Part shown: positions 32,342 to 44,880 of the stretch, one piece after another
How the letters are laid out: each line of letters opens with the position of its first letter
How positions within the stretch are numbered: position 1 is the stretch's first letter
Notes under the pieces: generated by a model
What the model saw: only the letters and a program-made list of their open reading frames with translations
Told to the model about the DNA's origin: nothing
The model's database searches: none
Source: Palaemon carinicauda
Taxonomy: Eukaryota; Arthropoda; Malacostraca; Decapoda; Palaemonidae
Assembly: GCF_036898095.1 (NCBI RefSeq)
Contig: NC_090745.1
Location: 81,629,016 to 81,693,015 of the forward strand
Length of the DNA stretch: 64,000 nt
Direction of reading: 5' to 3'
Program-made: the position numbers and the translations under genes

Positions 32342-32945
32342 GGTAAAATTACCCTCCTATTTTAACTCTTTTTTCTCAATAGCCGTTAGTATGCCATATA
32401 ATTCAGCAGTAAATATGGAAGATATTAGAAGTGCCCCTCTACAGTTAAAAGAACTACTATATACTCCAAATCCAACGCCAGCATCGGATTTGGAGCCCTC
32501 GGTATATATAAAAGATGATTCCCTATGTTCAACAAGTTCCATAAAAAGAGACCTAGCTTCTAATTCAGTCATGTTTATTTTTCATACCAATAAAATATTT
32601 ACAGAAAGATATCCCTGGTAAATTCCACGGAGGGGTTAATGGTATCTTAAATGGAAGTACCTTACCTCTAATTTTATCAAGACTGTTTAGTAACTGTTTT
32701 ACTCGAAAGCCATAAGGTTGAGGAGATTTTGGGTGCAACTCAAAGTATGTTGAGTTCCTTACAAGGCTTGCAGTCTGAAAAGCTAGTGTTGGGAAGACAT
32801 GCAGTAATGGTCTAGAGGTAACTCTCCAGCATCAACGAGGAGACTTGGGATAGGTGAGGTTCTAAATGCTCCAGTGGACAATCTTATACCAGCATGATGT
32901 ATTGAATCTAATATCTCTAATCAGCTTGTGGTGGCTGAGGAGTAT
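32342..32945 (-). pseudogene. I-like non-LTR retrotransposon, middle fragment (piece 2 of 3, inverted)
   Basis: On the minus strand it begins 'IYSSATTS', then 'LDSIHHAGIRLSTGAFRTSP' (end of the RT/thumb region), and further on the N-terminal part of an RNase H: 'FIYTEGSKSDAGVGFGVYS' and 'SIFTAELYGILTAIE' (Asp-to-Glu in the first catalytic motif, YTDGS to YTEGS), ending 'GNFT' at 32342. Its two ends continue pieces 1 and 3 in sense, but it lies in the opposite orientation. Several stops and frameshifts are present. Confidence 0.85.
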
Positions 32946-33325
32946 TTTTCAATATTAAACTTAGCCGGTGGTTATATAAGCTGCAGCTCTGCTGCTCGAC
33001 AGAAAACTCTACGTTAAAAATCCGCCAGCGATCGCTATGCAGGTAGGGGGTGTACTTCAACAGCGCCATCTGTCGTGCAGGTACTCAGTACTCAATGTAA
33101 ACACAGAACTCAATTTTCTCTCTGTCGTGCCACCGGCAAGACCTACTAATTCGCTGTTTCTAACTGGATTGGTTTTCACAACTTTTTGGTGAAGTACACG
33201 TTTCTAGTTTTGAGCTTTCGCTTTGCAGGCTTTATCTTCAATACATCCTTGCATTCTTTTGTTGATATCGGATTATTTGTTGATGACTTTGGATAGTTTT
33301 TGAATTCCCCTTTGACTAATTCAAA

Positions 33326-35747
33326 ATGGCTAACCTTTCTCAAGTCCCTAAATTCAGGAAGTGTAATGCTAGGGACTGTTCAAGGCGTCTTCCGAAGGCC
33401 TCTATCGATCCTCACACCGTTTGTTCCAATTGTCGGGATAAAACCTGTCAATTGGAAGATCGATGTGAGGAATGCGTTGGGCTTTCGGAATTCGATTTTA
33501 TCGAATTCCAGAAATATACACGTAGGCTAGAGAGAGATAGAGTCAGGAGAAGTTCATCTCGCTCCGTTGAATTTTCCTCTCCTCATGCCCCACAACCTAT
33601 TCCTTCCCCTGTAGTGGTTGCTCCTGATCCCCCTTCTAGCACTCAAGAACCCTCGATGGCAGATATGATGCGTGCCATCCAAGCTCTGGGTGAGAGAGTC
33701 GAGTCCTTGGCTAGTGACCGTAACCAGCTCATGGCAGACGTCAAGGAGCTGAAGTGTAAGAGTGCAGTGGGTAGTGATAAAGTGAGTGATAGTGTTGTGG
33801 ATAGTGTTGCGCTTGAGGGTTCGTCTGTTCGTGCCTGTCGTCCTCCCAGTCCGGGACCTCTTGCAAGCTCCCAAGTCCAGGGGAGAAGCAATGTCGTACG
33901 ACCAAAGGGTCCGAGAGGCTTTAATCAGCGAACAGACGTTCCCTCCGTGGTTTCGGGCGTATCTACCCAAGATCGCCCCACCCACACAAAGACGAGAGAG
34001 CCCATTTATTCCTCGTCTGCGGAAGAGGTTTCTCGTAAGAAACCATGGACCAAGGTCTCGCGGCCTCTTAAGCGCAAGTCGGTCCCTTCCGCGCAAGTCC
34101 AACGGCCCAGTTGTAGCCACTGGGTCAGTTCGGACTCGCTGCAGTCTTCCGACGACTGCTCACCTCCTAAGAGAGGCAAAGCGGTACCGCCTCAGGCAGT
34201 CACACCGTCTGTTGCCGCACCTGCTCCTGTAGACCCTAAGTGGTCTTTGCTGCAGACCATGCAGTATCAGTTAACGTCATTGATGCAGGACTTTCGTGCG
34301 GAGAAGGTTGACGCTGCACCAACCTCTTGCCTACAACCAACCACGGTTGTGCGTCCTGTGGACGCTGAGGCGACCTTCTGCCGCACTCCAGCTGAGAGAG
34401 TCCCGCCACCCATGCGTTCCAGTGTACCCTGCCAGCCGCATGTTGACGTTCAGCGACGCACGGAACCTTCCGTTGACGTTCGCGAGGTACAACAACAGTC
34501 TAAGTTGTTTTGTTTTGACGCGGTGCGTCAACCTCCGCAACCCAGTGTGGTTACCTCTGCTCGCCCACATCAGACTAGACAGTCTGGAGTAGACGCTATG
34601 CGTCCCCGCGCTGCTATGGTTGTTGCCAGTTCACAGACTGGGCAACAGTTCCATGACGTTGCGTCCGGTTCAGTCACGCGTGCACCCGTGCTACCGGACT
34701 CAGCTGACCAGCCGATTCCTACTCCTTTGCCGCTTCCTCCTCAATTCTCGGATGATGGACTCTGATGATGACGACGCGGCACACATTGATGACCCACATT
34801 CGGACCCTGACGAACCCAAGACCACGCAACCCTCTTTGGACTTTAGAAAAGTTCTTGCTCTGTTCAAAGAGATGTATCCGGACCAGTTTGTGTCTGCGGC
34901 TCCACGCTCTCCTCCGTCAGAGTTTGCTTTAGGTACGCAGTCATCCGCGCCTGCCTTTACGAAACTCGTCCTCGCCCGCTCGTCCAAGAGAGCTTTACGA
35001 GTTTTAGGAGATTGGATGCAGTCCAAAAAGAACCTAGGGAAGACAGCCTTTACGTTTCCCCCTGCGAAACTCTCTTCCAGATCGAGCGTCTGGTATGCCA
35101 CGGGAGAAGTTCTCGGCTTGGGAGTTCCTGCCTCTGCCCAGGGCGACTTCTCAAGTCTGGTAGACTCACCCCGCAGGCTAGCCATGAGACGCTCTAAGAT
35201 ATGCTGGTCTCCTTCGGACCTAGACCATCTGTTGAAAGGAGTATTTAGAGCCTTCGAGGTCTTTAACTTTTTGGACTGGTGTCTGGGAGCTTTGAGCAGG
35301 AAGATCTCCCCGTCTGACAAGGAATCTTCCTTGCTCATAATGTCCTGCATGGACAAGGCCATACGTGACGGATCTAGTGAGCTTGCGTCTTCGTTCGTAT
35401 CCGGGGTCCTCAAGAAACGGGAGAACCTTTGCTCTTTCCTGTCAGCTGGAGTAACACCGTGTCAAAGATCAGAACTTCTTTTTGCTCCTCTCTCAAAGTG
35501 CCTTTTTCCAGAGGACTTGATTAAGGAGATTGCTGCCTCTTTGATTCAGAAGGACACCCATGACCTGGTTGCGTCCTCTGCCCGCAAAGCCACCCCTTTG
35601 CCTACCTTGTCAAGACCCAGGATGGACACTCCAGCGTCCAGATTCATTCCGCCCTTTCGTGGCAGAGCCTCCAGCAGAGGAGGTGCTCGTGCCGAAGGGA
35701 GACGTGGGAAGAAGAAAGGTACCAAGTCCTTTAAAGGCAGAGTCTGA
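33326..35747 (+). pseudogene. DIRS family 1 ORF1 (Gag-like), copy D, 2-bp deletion
   Basis: Same start and Cys cluster as copy B (Asn for Asp at residue 3). The frame stays open to 34765. In 'gatgatggactctgatgatg' two bases (CT) are missing relative to A and B, which shifts the acidic stretch out of frame. The C-terminal part, including the RGG tail, reads in the next frame to 35747. The break falls in a CT/GA-type simple repeat, consistent with slippage. Confidence 0.87.
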
Positions 35748-37805
35748 CTGCCACCTTCTTCAGACAGCAGTGGGAGCCAGACTCAAGAACTTCTGGCAGA
35801 CCTGGGAGAAAAGAGGCGCAGATGCACAATCTGTGAAGTTGCTCAGAGAAGGGTACAAGATCCCGTTTGTACGAAAACCCCCTCTAGCAACGTCTCCCAT
35901 CGATCTCTCTCTCAGGTACAGAGAGGAAGACAAGAGACGAGCTTTGAAGCAGGAGGTGTCTCTCTTACTAGAAAAGGGAGCGGTAGTCAAAGTCCGGGAC
36001 CATCAATCCCCGGGCTTCTACAACCGTCTCTTCTTAGTGGTAAAGAAGACAGGAGGGTGGAGGCCGGTGCTAGACGTCAGTGCGCTGAATGTCTTTGTCA
36101 CAAAGCAGACGTTCGCCATGGAGACCACAAAGTCCGTTCTAGCAGCGGTCAGAAAGGAAGACTGGATGGTCTCTTTAGACCTAAGGGACGCATACTTTCA
36201 CGTCCCCATCCACCCAGACTCCCAACCTTTTCTGAGATTCGTTTACGAAAAGGTTGTCTACCAGTTTCAAGCCCTGTGCTTTGGCCTAAGCACAGCTCCT
36301 CTTGTGTTTACGAGCTGATGAGGAATATAGCCAAATTCCTTCATTTAGCGGACATCAGAGCCTCCCTCTATTTGGACGACTGGCTTCTAAGAGCTTCTTC
36401 CAGTCGTCGCTGTCTGGAGAATCTAAAGTGGACTCTAGATCTGATCAAGGAATTGGGTCTCCTGGTCAATATGGAAAAGTCTCAACTGGTCCCATCCCAA
36501 ACTATTGTGTATTTAGGGATGGAGATTCACAGTCAAGCTTTTCGGGCTTTTCCGTCGGCCCCCAGAACAAGTCAAGCCCAGGTATGCATCCAGAACATGC
36601 TGAAGAAGGAACGATGTTCAGTCAGACAGTGGATGAGTCTGATAGGGACACTATCATCCCTGGAACAGTTCGTTTCGTTAGGAAGACTACACCTCCGTCC
36701 CCTTCAATTTCACCTAGCTGTTTACTGGAAAAAGGACAAGACGCTAGAAGCGGTCTCGATCCCCATTTCCGAGAAGATGAAGTCGTCCCTGACTTGGTGG
36801 AAGGACAGTATCAGCCTCAGAGAGGGTCTGCCCCTGGCTGTTCAGACTCCCAACCACGTTCTCTTCTCGGACGCATCGGACACGGGCTGGGGTGCGACAT
36901 TAGACGGTCGGGAATGCTCAGGAACTTGGAACTCGAGTCAAAGAACGTTACATATCAACTGCAAGGAGCTACTGGCAGTTCATCTGGCCTTGAAAAGCTT
37001 CAAGTCCCTCCTTCAAGGCAAAGTGGTGGAGGTGAACTCGGACAACACCACGGCTTTGGCGTACATCTCCAAGCAAGGAGGGACCCATTCTATGACGTTG
37101 TACGAGATCGCAAGGGACCTCCTCACCTGGTCAAAAGATCTAAACCTTTCTCTAGTAACGAGGTTCATCCAAGGCAACTTGAATGTCATGGCAGATTGTC
37201 TCAGTCGGAAGGGACAAATCATTCCAACAGAATGGACCCTACACAAGGATGTGTGCAAGAGACTGTGGGCCACATGGGGCCAGCCTACCATAGATCTCTT
37301 CGCAACCTCGATGACCAAGAGGCTCCCAATATATTGCTCACCAATCCTGGACCCAGCAGCAGTTCATATAGATGCCTTTCTACTGGATTGGTCACATCTA
37401 GACCTATATGCATTCCCCCCGTTCAAGATTGTCAACAAGGTACTGCAGAAGTTCGCCTCTCACGAAGGGACAAGGTTGACATTAGTTGCTCCCCTCTGGC
37501 CCGCGAGAGAATGGTTCACCAAGGTACTTCAATGGCTAGTGGACGTTCCCAGAACTCTTCCTCTAAGGGTGGACCTTCTACGTCAGCCACACGTAAAGAA
37601 GGTACACCAAGGCCTCCACGCTCTTCGTCTGACTGCCTTCAGACTATCGAAAGACTCTCAAGAGCTAGAGGCTTTTCGAAGGAGGCAGCCAGGGCGATTG
37701 CTAGAGCAAGGAGGACATCCACTCTTAGAGTCTACCAGTCGAAGTGGGAAGTCTTCCGAAACTGGTGCAAGTCAGTATCAGTATCCTCGACCAGTACCTC
37801 TGTAA
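35560..37805 (+). pseudogene. DIRS family 1 RT-RNase H-MT-like gene, copy D, frameshifted
   Basis: Open from 35560 to 36318 through RT motif A and 'FGLSTAPLVFT'. A missing base at about 36312-36314 ('acgagctgatg' versus 'acgaggctgatg') shifts the frame just before the YLDD box, which is still readable in the next frame with intact RNase H ('NSDNTTA') and methyltransferase-like parts to 37805. A single-base change inactivates it. Confidence 0.88.
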
Positions 37806-38704
37806 CCCAAATAGCTGACTTCCTCGTATACCTGAGGAAAGAAAGATCTCTTTCAGCTCCCACCATCAAGGGTTACAGAAGCATGTTGGCATCAGTCTTC
37901 CGTCACAGAGGCTTAGATCTTTCCAACAACAAAGATCTACAGGACCCCCTTAAGTCTTTTGAGACCACGAAGGAGCGTCGTTTGGCTACACCTGGTTGGA
38001 ATTTAGACGTGGTACTAAGATTCCTTATGTCAGAAAGGTTCGAGCCACTACAATCAGCCTCCTTTAAAGATCTCACTTTAAAGACTCTTTTCCTGGTTTG
38101 CTTAGCCACAGCTAAAAGAGTCAGTGAGATTCACGCCTTCAGCAGGAACATCGGATTTTCATCTGAAACGGCTACATGTTCTTTACAGCTTGGTTTTCTA
38201 GCCAAAAACGAGCTACCTTCTCGTCCTTGGCCGAAATCGTTCGATATTCCAAGCCTTTCTAATATGGTTGGAAATGAACTAGAAAGAGTCTTATGCCCTG
38301 TTAGAGCTCTTAAGTTCTATTTAAGATGAACTAAACCTTTACGAGGACAGTCAGAAGCTTTATGGTGTTCTATTAAGAAACCTTCTTTGCCTATGTCAAA
38401 GAATGCCTTATCCTATTATATCAGACTGTTAATACGAGAAGCTCATTCCCATCTGAGTGAGGAAGACCAAGCTTTGCTGAAGGTAAGGACACATGAAGTT
38501 AGAGCTGTCGCAACTTCAGTGGCCTTTAAACAAAATAGATCTCTGCAGAGTATAATGGACGCAACCTATTGGAGAAGCAAGTCAGTGTTCGCGTCTTTTT
38601 ATCTTAAAGATGTCCAGTCTCTTTACGAGAACTGCTACACCCTGGGACCATTCGTAGCAGCGAGTGCAGTAGTGGGTGAGGGCTCAACCACTACATTCCC
38701 CTAA
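36302..38704 (+). pseudogene. DIRS family 1 tyrosine recombinase, copy D, TGA interrupted
   Basis: Same architecture as copy B. The frame runs to TGA at 38327-38329, the same codon as in copy A, and resumes to 38704 with 'HEVRAVATS' and 'FASFYLKDV'. Catalytic Arg lies before and HxxR/Tyr after the stop, so the truncated protein lacks its nucleophile. Confidence 0.87.
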
Positions 38705-39109
38705 TTCCATAACCTTTTTAATCTTTCTCTGGAAATGTTTTTTATTGTTGTTTTTGGGTTGTCCGGAAGGCTAAGAAGCCTTTCGCATCCTGGTTGATTT
38801 GGCGGGTGGTCAAATTCTTTTCTTGAGAAGCGCCTAGATTAGAGGTTTTGATGAGGTCCTGTAGTATGGGTTGCAACCCTTGATACTTCAGCTCCTAGGG
38901 GTCGCTCAGCATCCTAAGAGGATCGCGAGGCTTCGTAAGGAAGACGTACTTAAAAAGGCAGAGTAATTGTTCAAGTCGACTTCCTTACCAGGTACTTATT
39001 TATTTTATGTTTGTTATTTTGATAACTGCTAAAATTAAATAAAAAATCCTTAGCTCATAATAATGTAAACAATTATTGCTGGTCTCTACCCACCCCCCTG
39101 GGTGTGAAT

Positions 39110-39201
39110 CAGCTTATATAATCACCGGCTAAGTTTAATATTGAAAAATGTTATTTTTATAATAAAATAAATTTTTGAATATACTTACCCGGTGATTATA
39201 T
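39110..39201. repeat. ICR of DIRS copy D
   Basis: The left-end complement ('agcttatataatcaccgg...attgaaaa') is joined to the right-end complement ('atgttattttta...cccggtgattatat'), as in copies A and B. Confidence 0.9.
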
Positions 39202-39445
39202 ATTAAAGGACCCTCCCTTCCTCCCCAATAGAGACGCAGTGGACCGAGGAGAAAATTGAGTTCTGTGTTTACATTGAGTACTGAGTACCTGCACGACAGA
39301 TGGCGCTGTTGAAGTACACCCCCTACCTGCATAGCGATCGCTGGCGGATTTTTAACTTAGAGTTTTCTGTCGAGCAGCAGAGCTGCAGCTTATATAATCA
39401 CCGGGTAAGTATATTCAAAAATTTATTTTATTATAAAAATAACAT

Positions 39446-40218
39446 ATTTATAGTGATTCAAGAAGTGTCCTTCAAGCTTTAGAAGGTTTTAATTCTAGTA
39501 TCCCTTTAGTTTTAAAGGTTTTAGAGTGGCTTTTGATTATTGGCCTAAAAGGTATAACAGTTCGATTTTGCTGGGTTCCGTCACACTTAGGTGTGTCTGG
39601 AAATGAAGAGGCAGATTCACTTGCAAAGAGTGCTGGAGTCGAGTTGCTACCAAGAAGGTCTCCCAATCTTTGTAATGATTTTTTACCAGCAATTAAGAAT
39701 TCTATTTATAACAATTGGCAACAGCATTGGGATAATTTAAGCGAAAATAAAATGAGAGGAATATCGATTGGTATATCTCCTTGGAGGTACAGTATAATGG
39801 GATGCCCCAAAAATGGGAGACTACTCTTTGTCGTCTCCGCATTGGTCACACTCGGATGACACATGAGTTTCTGCTGGCTGGCCAACACCAACCATATTGT
39901 GACGACTGTTTGATACCCTTGACAGTGAGGCACTTATAGCACTGAAAGAAATAGATATCTGTTTAAGGCTCGTGGTGAAGATGGCAGGTTCATCCTTACC
40001 AAGATCCTTGGACATGATGTGTCATACAATGCTAGTGGCATTTTTAAATTTTATATCAGAACCAGGTCTTCTTAATGCTGTTTAACTTTTATAACATATT
40101 TACTGTACTTCTCTGGTTTTAATTGAATATTCTTTTAATCTTTATTTATAATAAACGATATCGGCGTCAATGACCTTCGATGTCAGGATACCAGAGAACT
40201 TCAAATCAATCAATCCGT
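39446..40218 (+). pseudogene. I-like non-LTR retrotransposon, RNase H end and 3' UTR (piece 3 of 3)
   Basis: Starts 'IYSDSRSVLQALE' (RNase H strand with catalytic Asp), then 'VRFCWVPSHLGVSGNEEADSLAK' in parts, then a C-terminal region with 'CRLRIGHTR', 'GQHQPYCDDC' and 'PLTVRHL', a zinc-knuckle-like Cys/His block typical of the I/Jockey group. Frameshifts occur after about 39830. The 3' UTR has AATAAA at 40150-40155 and ends in a short 'aatcaatcaatc' tail at about 40205-40218. It joins piece 2 in sense as '..GNFT|IYSDS..'. Confidence 0.87.
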
Positions 40219-40435
40219 GACTGTTCCCTAACAGAAACATAACCTACCACCCGATAATATTTTCTATGGTTATTAGTTGTCTGATTAGAGTCAACATTCT
40301 TACACCTCTTCAGGTCCAAGTGTCATGACCTCTTGGGATTTTAAACCTGCTATTTTTGTTATAAGAATTTACTTCCTCCATAGGATAGGTCTCCTACTAA
40401 GGGACAGCAGTTTGTATCCATGTAGGAACAAATCA

Positions 40436-40711
40436 CAAAATTTAAGAAGTACTGTAATTTGAATTTTTCCTAAGTATACAAACTTGAGTCCTTTATGTTA
40501 TATTTCTCGCCTTATCATCCCCTGCAAATCATAGGCGAAAGTCAATTACTCGCCTAGGGGCCTTTCCCGACAACCATTAGTAACTACCGATACCTTGTTA
40601 TGAATTTTAAAAGCTGAACTCCGTCTAGCTGAAGTCATACAGTACTCCTCTTAAAGGACTCAGATTTGTATACTGTAGTTAAGAAAAATATGAATTACCT
40701 AAAAAAATTTG
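40436..40711. mobile_element. MITE-like element with about 60-bp inverted ends
   Basis: Starts 'caaaatttaagaag...gaatttttcctaagtataca', and its reverse complement recurs at the right end ('gtatactgtagttaagaaaaatatgaattacc...aaattttg'-type), with 'gagtcctttatg' against 'cttaaaggactc' inside. It is 276 bp with no coding potential. No clear target duplication could be fixed. A related end is visible at about 24130-24180. Confidence 0.65.
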
Positions 40712-41350
40712 ATGTTTTCTGTACAGTATTGTATACAGTAGTATTATGAAAGTATGTTAGAACATGTGATATATGAACAGGTAGATAATATATTTAATAA
40801 ATGAAATATTGTAACTGGATTTTTTACATCAGTATTTGGTAGGGTTTTGATCTTACATTGTCATTAACAAGATAGTTAATGCATATGTTTTATTTACAAA
40901 TTGTAGTATGCTATAGTTTTTGTAAAAATTTTTAATTTTGTTTATGATGTCAGTCCTATGCATAGCATAAATTAATTGTTAATAATATTGAGGAAAGCCC
41001 CTTTCCTTACACTGTACTGTATAAGGATTTGTATTTTAGCATAGTAATGTTTTGTATCACTGTACCATTGTTGTAGAATGTTTAATACCAACTACTTTAT
41101 CTTTTGTAAGGAAGATTACTTCCTAGTATATCCTGATGGTATTTACTTTGAACATATTTGTATTCTTGAGCAGGGAGTCCATCATATTCACTAGTACTTT
41201 TTTCTTGCCCTTTACTAGTCTCTGTGTTACAAAATATCAATTGTCATTAATGAAAGGCAAAAAAAAGGCTATTGTTAAAATTAAGATATGATTTGAAATC
41301 TTGGGAAGAATTTCAGTTAAGAAGCCAAGTAATACATGATAACATTTCAA
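40712..41350. other. Gene-free AT-rich spacer
   Basis: No gene, RNA or clear repeat is recognised here or in 40219-40435. AT-rich runs only; likely intron sequence if the tafazzin exon belongs to a live gene. Confidence 0.5.
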
Positions 41351-43267
41351 TTTTCAATATTAAACTTACCCGATGATCATATAGCTGTCAGCTCTGCTGC
41401 CCGACAGAAAAACCTACGGGCGGAATACGCCAGCGATCGCTATACAGGTGGGGGTGTACATCAACAGCGCCATCTGTCAAGTAGGTACTCAAGTACTCGA
41501 TGTCAACAAAGAACCAATTTTCTCTCTGTCGTGCCACTGGCAAGACCTACTAAATACGCTGTTACTAACTGGATTTGTTTTCACAACTATTTGGTGAAGT
41601 ACACTACAGTATTCCAGTTTTGAGCTTTCGCTATGCAGGGGTTTTATCTTCATTTCAAAACTTGAACTCGTTTTGGATAGATTTAATTATGGTGACAAAG
41701 AGAGTATGGACTCTCTTTCACTTTTAAATGGCCGACCCTTCCCTTAGACGGAAGTGTGTTTAGGTTTTAGTAATTTTGCTTAACACGTTATAGATCTATA
41801 TATTTTATATCTCTCCGCCTTTATTAGACCTCTTCGATTAACTTTCCATTTATTTTCAACATATAAAAATAAATTTTTATGTTTTGTTTATATGCGACCT
41901 TTCCTGATAGTAGGCGGTCCTAACTTGGAACCGAAGTTAATCAACGTTGAGCCCGTTATATCGTATTTTACCTTTAAAGAATTTATAACTTTTTAAATTT
42001 AATGTTTTATGAAAGAATTTCTTTGATAGTCTCGTACTGTTTTCAAAGATGAACTAACGTTTAGTTTTTTTAGTCTACGCAGTTGTTGACGTTCAGGACG
42101 TTCAACATGCGCTCTATCGTTACGATAGAGAGAGTGTTTCACGGTTTCACTTTGCAGTAAGAGTAAACCGATTCTGGCGTTTCGTTCATTCTTTCTTAGC
42201 TTAAATGGTTTAAATTCTAAATTAAAGGAACTTTTTATTTGGAAAACCTTTCAGTTTTTTTCCTTTAGCAAATAACATGTTTTGACGATATATAATTGGG
42301 CTCTTCTCTCAGGTGCGAAATCAAGAGAGAAAGAGAGAGAGAGATAGAGACGGAGGGAGAGAGAGGAGAAAAAACGTTTCGTTCAAGCGGGTAACGTTGT
42401 TCTCGTTTTACTCTCCTCCCTAGTCGCTGTAGGGGAAGAAGGTAAAACGTTTCTAGGGTTTTATTCTTGTTCCCAGGCTATGTGCGGTGAGAGATTGTAA
42501 ACGTAGTTTATTTGATCTAGTGTTTAGTCTCTTTCCCAGCCACTGAATTCTTTATCTTTATATATGTTTTCTGTTGCATTATACGACTGTTTTCGCAATT
42601 ACTACCTTTTAATGAAGGGTAGGATTGCGTGATTCAGGTAGAAATCAGTAAAAGTTTCGATTTCAGTGAAATAAGTGCAAAACAGAAAAAGTGATAAAGT
42701 GATATGCGCAAAGTGTTACAGTGTTGCGTCCGAGGGTTCGTCTGTTCGTGCCTGTCGTTCACCTAGTCCGGGACCTCTTGCAAGCTCCCAAGCCCAGGGG
42801 AGAAGTAATGTCGAACGACTTATGGGTTCCTCAGGCCTTGATCAACGAACAGACGTTTTTCCCTCCGTTGTTTCGGGCGTATCTACCAAGATCGCCCCAC
42901 CCACACAAAGACGAGAGAGCCCATTTACTTCTCGTCTGTGGAAGAGGTTTCTCGTAAGAAACCTTGGACCAAGGTCTCGCAGCTTATTAAGTGCAAGTCG
43001 GTCCCTTCCGCGCAAGTCCAACGGCCCAGGTGTAGCCACTGGGTCAGTTCGGACTCGCTGCAGTCATCCGACGACTGCACACCTCCCAAGAGAGGCAAGG
43101 TGGTACCGCAACAGGCAGTAACTCCGTCTGTTGCCGCACCCGCTTTTTTAGACCCTCAGTCACAACGGACAGTAGCTCCGTCTGTTGCCGCTTTTGTAGA
43201 CCCTAAGTGGTCTTTACTGCAGTCTATGCAGACTCAATTAGCTGCGGTTATGCAGGAGTTTCGTGCG

Positions 43268-43546
43268 GAGAAGGTTAACGCTGCTCCCGTTAGCCTACAA
43301 CCTGCCACGGTTGTGCGCCCAGCTCACCCTGAGGCTGCCTGCTCCCACACTCCGACTGCGGAGAAGGTTGACGATGCACCCGTTTGCCTACAACCTGCCA
43401 CGGTTGTGCGCCCAGCTCACGCTGAGGCTGCCTGCTCCCACACTCCGACTGCGGAGAAGGTTGACGATGCACCCGTTTGCCTACAACCTGCCACGGTTGT
43501 GCGCCCAGCAGACGCTGCGGCTGCCTGCTCCCACACTCTGGCTGTG
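43268..43546 (+). repeat. 93-bp (31-codon) tandem triplication in copy E Gag
   Basis: Units start 'gagaaggtt' at 43268, 43361 and 43454 and read EKVDDAPVCLQPATVVRP followed by an Ala-rich tail. A single unit is present in copies A, B and D ('EKVDAAPTSCLQPTTVVRP') and at about 19987 in C, so the triplication is specific to E or its sublineage. The length keeps the reading frame. Confidence 0.92.
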
Positions 43547-43805
43547 AGAGCTCCTCCACCCATGCGCAGTCGACCCTGCCAGACGCATGCTGACTCCCAC
43601 AGACGCACGGAGCACTCCGTTGACGTGCGTGTGCTACCACAACAACAGGAGGGTGGAGTTAAGCTGCCGTGTTTTGACACGGTGCGTTAGCCTCCGCAAC
43701 CCACTGTGGTTACCGCCACTCGCCCGCAGCAGACTAGTCAGTCAGGAGTTGAGGCTTCCCCACACAGCTTTGGTTGTTGCCAGCTCACAGACTGTCAAGC
43801 AGTAA

Positions 43806-44055
43806 CGTTGCCTTCTGGTCTGCTACTAATGCACCAGTGCTGTATGTCCTCATGCGCCTGTTGTGGTTGACAGTTCAGTTTTTTGACAGTTCACAGACTG
43901 TCTGCAGTTACATAACGTTGCCTTCTGGTCTGCTGTTAATGCACCAGTGCTGCATGTCCTCACGCACCTGTTGTGGTTGACAGTTCAGTTTTTGACAGTT
44001 CACAGACTGTCATGCAGTTACATAACGTTGCCTTCTGGTCTGCTGCTAATGCACC
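43806..44055 (+). repeat. 110-bp tandem repeat in copy E
   Basis: 'cgttgccttctggtctgct' recurs at 43806, 43916 and 44026 with 'gttgacagttcagttttt' and 'gacagttcacagactgtc' between. Copy C has related units at about 20310-20440. Confidence 0.9.
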
Positions 44056-44880
44056 AGTGAGACCCTCACTGAGATAACCTAGCTTTTCTCGGACAAGGTT
44101 CCTGTAGATGAGAAAGTGCTGTTCTCCCTCCTACTGATATTCCTTTGAGGACTCTGTCTTTTGGAGAGGAGCCTTAAGCTGCTTAGCCTCCTATGAACTT
44201 TTGTCGAGCCTTTGAAGTTTTGCTGTACTATTATGTCACACATAACAAGGCTTCCAGGGATGGTAGATGGTTCCGCTTCAGTCGCTAACCCCGTCTGTTG
44301 CCACACCTGCTCCCGTAGACCCTAATGGGCTTTGCTGCAAGACATGCAGTCCAAGCTTGTGTCCTTGATAGAGGACTTAATACGGAGAAGAACCTTCTGG
44401 CCAACAACCTTCCTACCGGTTGGTTGTGCGCCCTGTTGACGCTGAGGTATCCTACTCGCGTCCGCCAGTTGAGGTGGTTCCTCCACCGATGCGACCCAGT
44501 GTGGGTTGCCAGTCGCACGTTGACGTTAAGCGACGCTCGGAGGTGGTTGTTGACGTTCAGTGTGTCACTAGGAAGACGTTCAACAACCAGCAGAGGTGAC
44601 TTGTTGTGACGCAGTGCGTCAACCTCAGCAACCCGGTAGGGTGTTGACTGCACAACCCAGACAGTCTAGACAGTTTCAGGTTGACGCTGTACTTCCTCGC
44701 GTCCCCATGGTTGACAGTTCACAGACTGTGCAGCAGTACCATGATTTAGCGTCCGGCTCCGTCACGCTTCCACCAGTGCGACCGGATTCAGCGAGTCAGA
44801 CGTTGCCCACTCCGTTGCCGTTTCCTCATCAGTTTCGGATGAGGAACCCTCTGATGAGGACGTTGCTGAACAAGACGATC

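Larger units (their letters stand above)
32946..39445 (+). mobile_element. DIRS1-like family 1 element, copy D
   Basis: A 6.5-kb element nearly identical to A and B but inverted relative to B. ICR at 39110-39201, right ITR at about 39249-39445. Damage: a 2-bp deletion in ORF1 at about 34761, a 1-bp deletion in the RT frame at about 36313, and the recombinase TGA shared with copy A. The left flank is the start of the I-like middle fragment; the right flank is the I-like 3' part. Confidence 0.94.
42675..44880 (+). pseudogene. Family 1b Gag-like region of copy E, duplicated and broken
   Basis: Reads 'EGSSVRACRSPSPGPLASSQ' (in copy A's ORF1), 'SCHWVSSD'-type and 'PPKRGK' text. Frameshifts fall at about 42940. 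From 42938 to 43690 a 250-codon frame holds the Pro/Ala-rich part with a 93-bp triplicated unit. A stop at 43688 is followed by 110-bp repeats, and a second partial copy of the Pro-rich part starts at about 44280. It lacks the N-terminal Cys cluster and the RGG tail. Confidence 0.75.
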
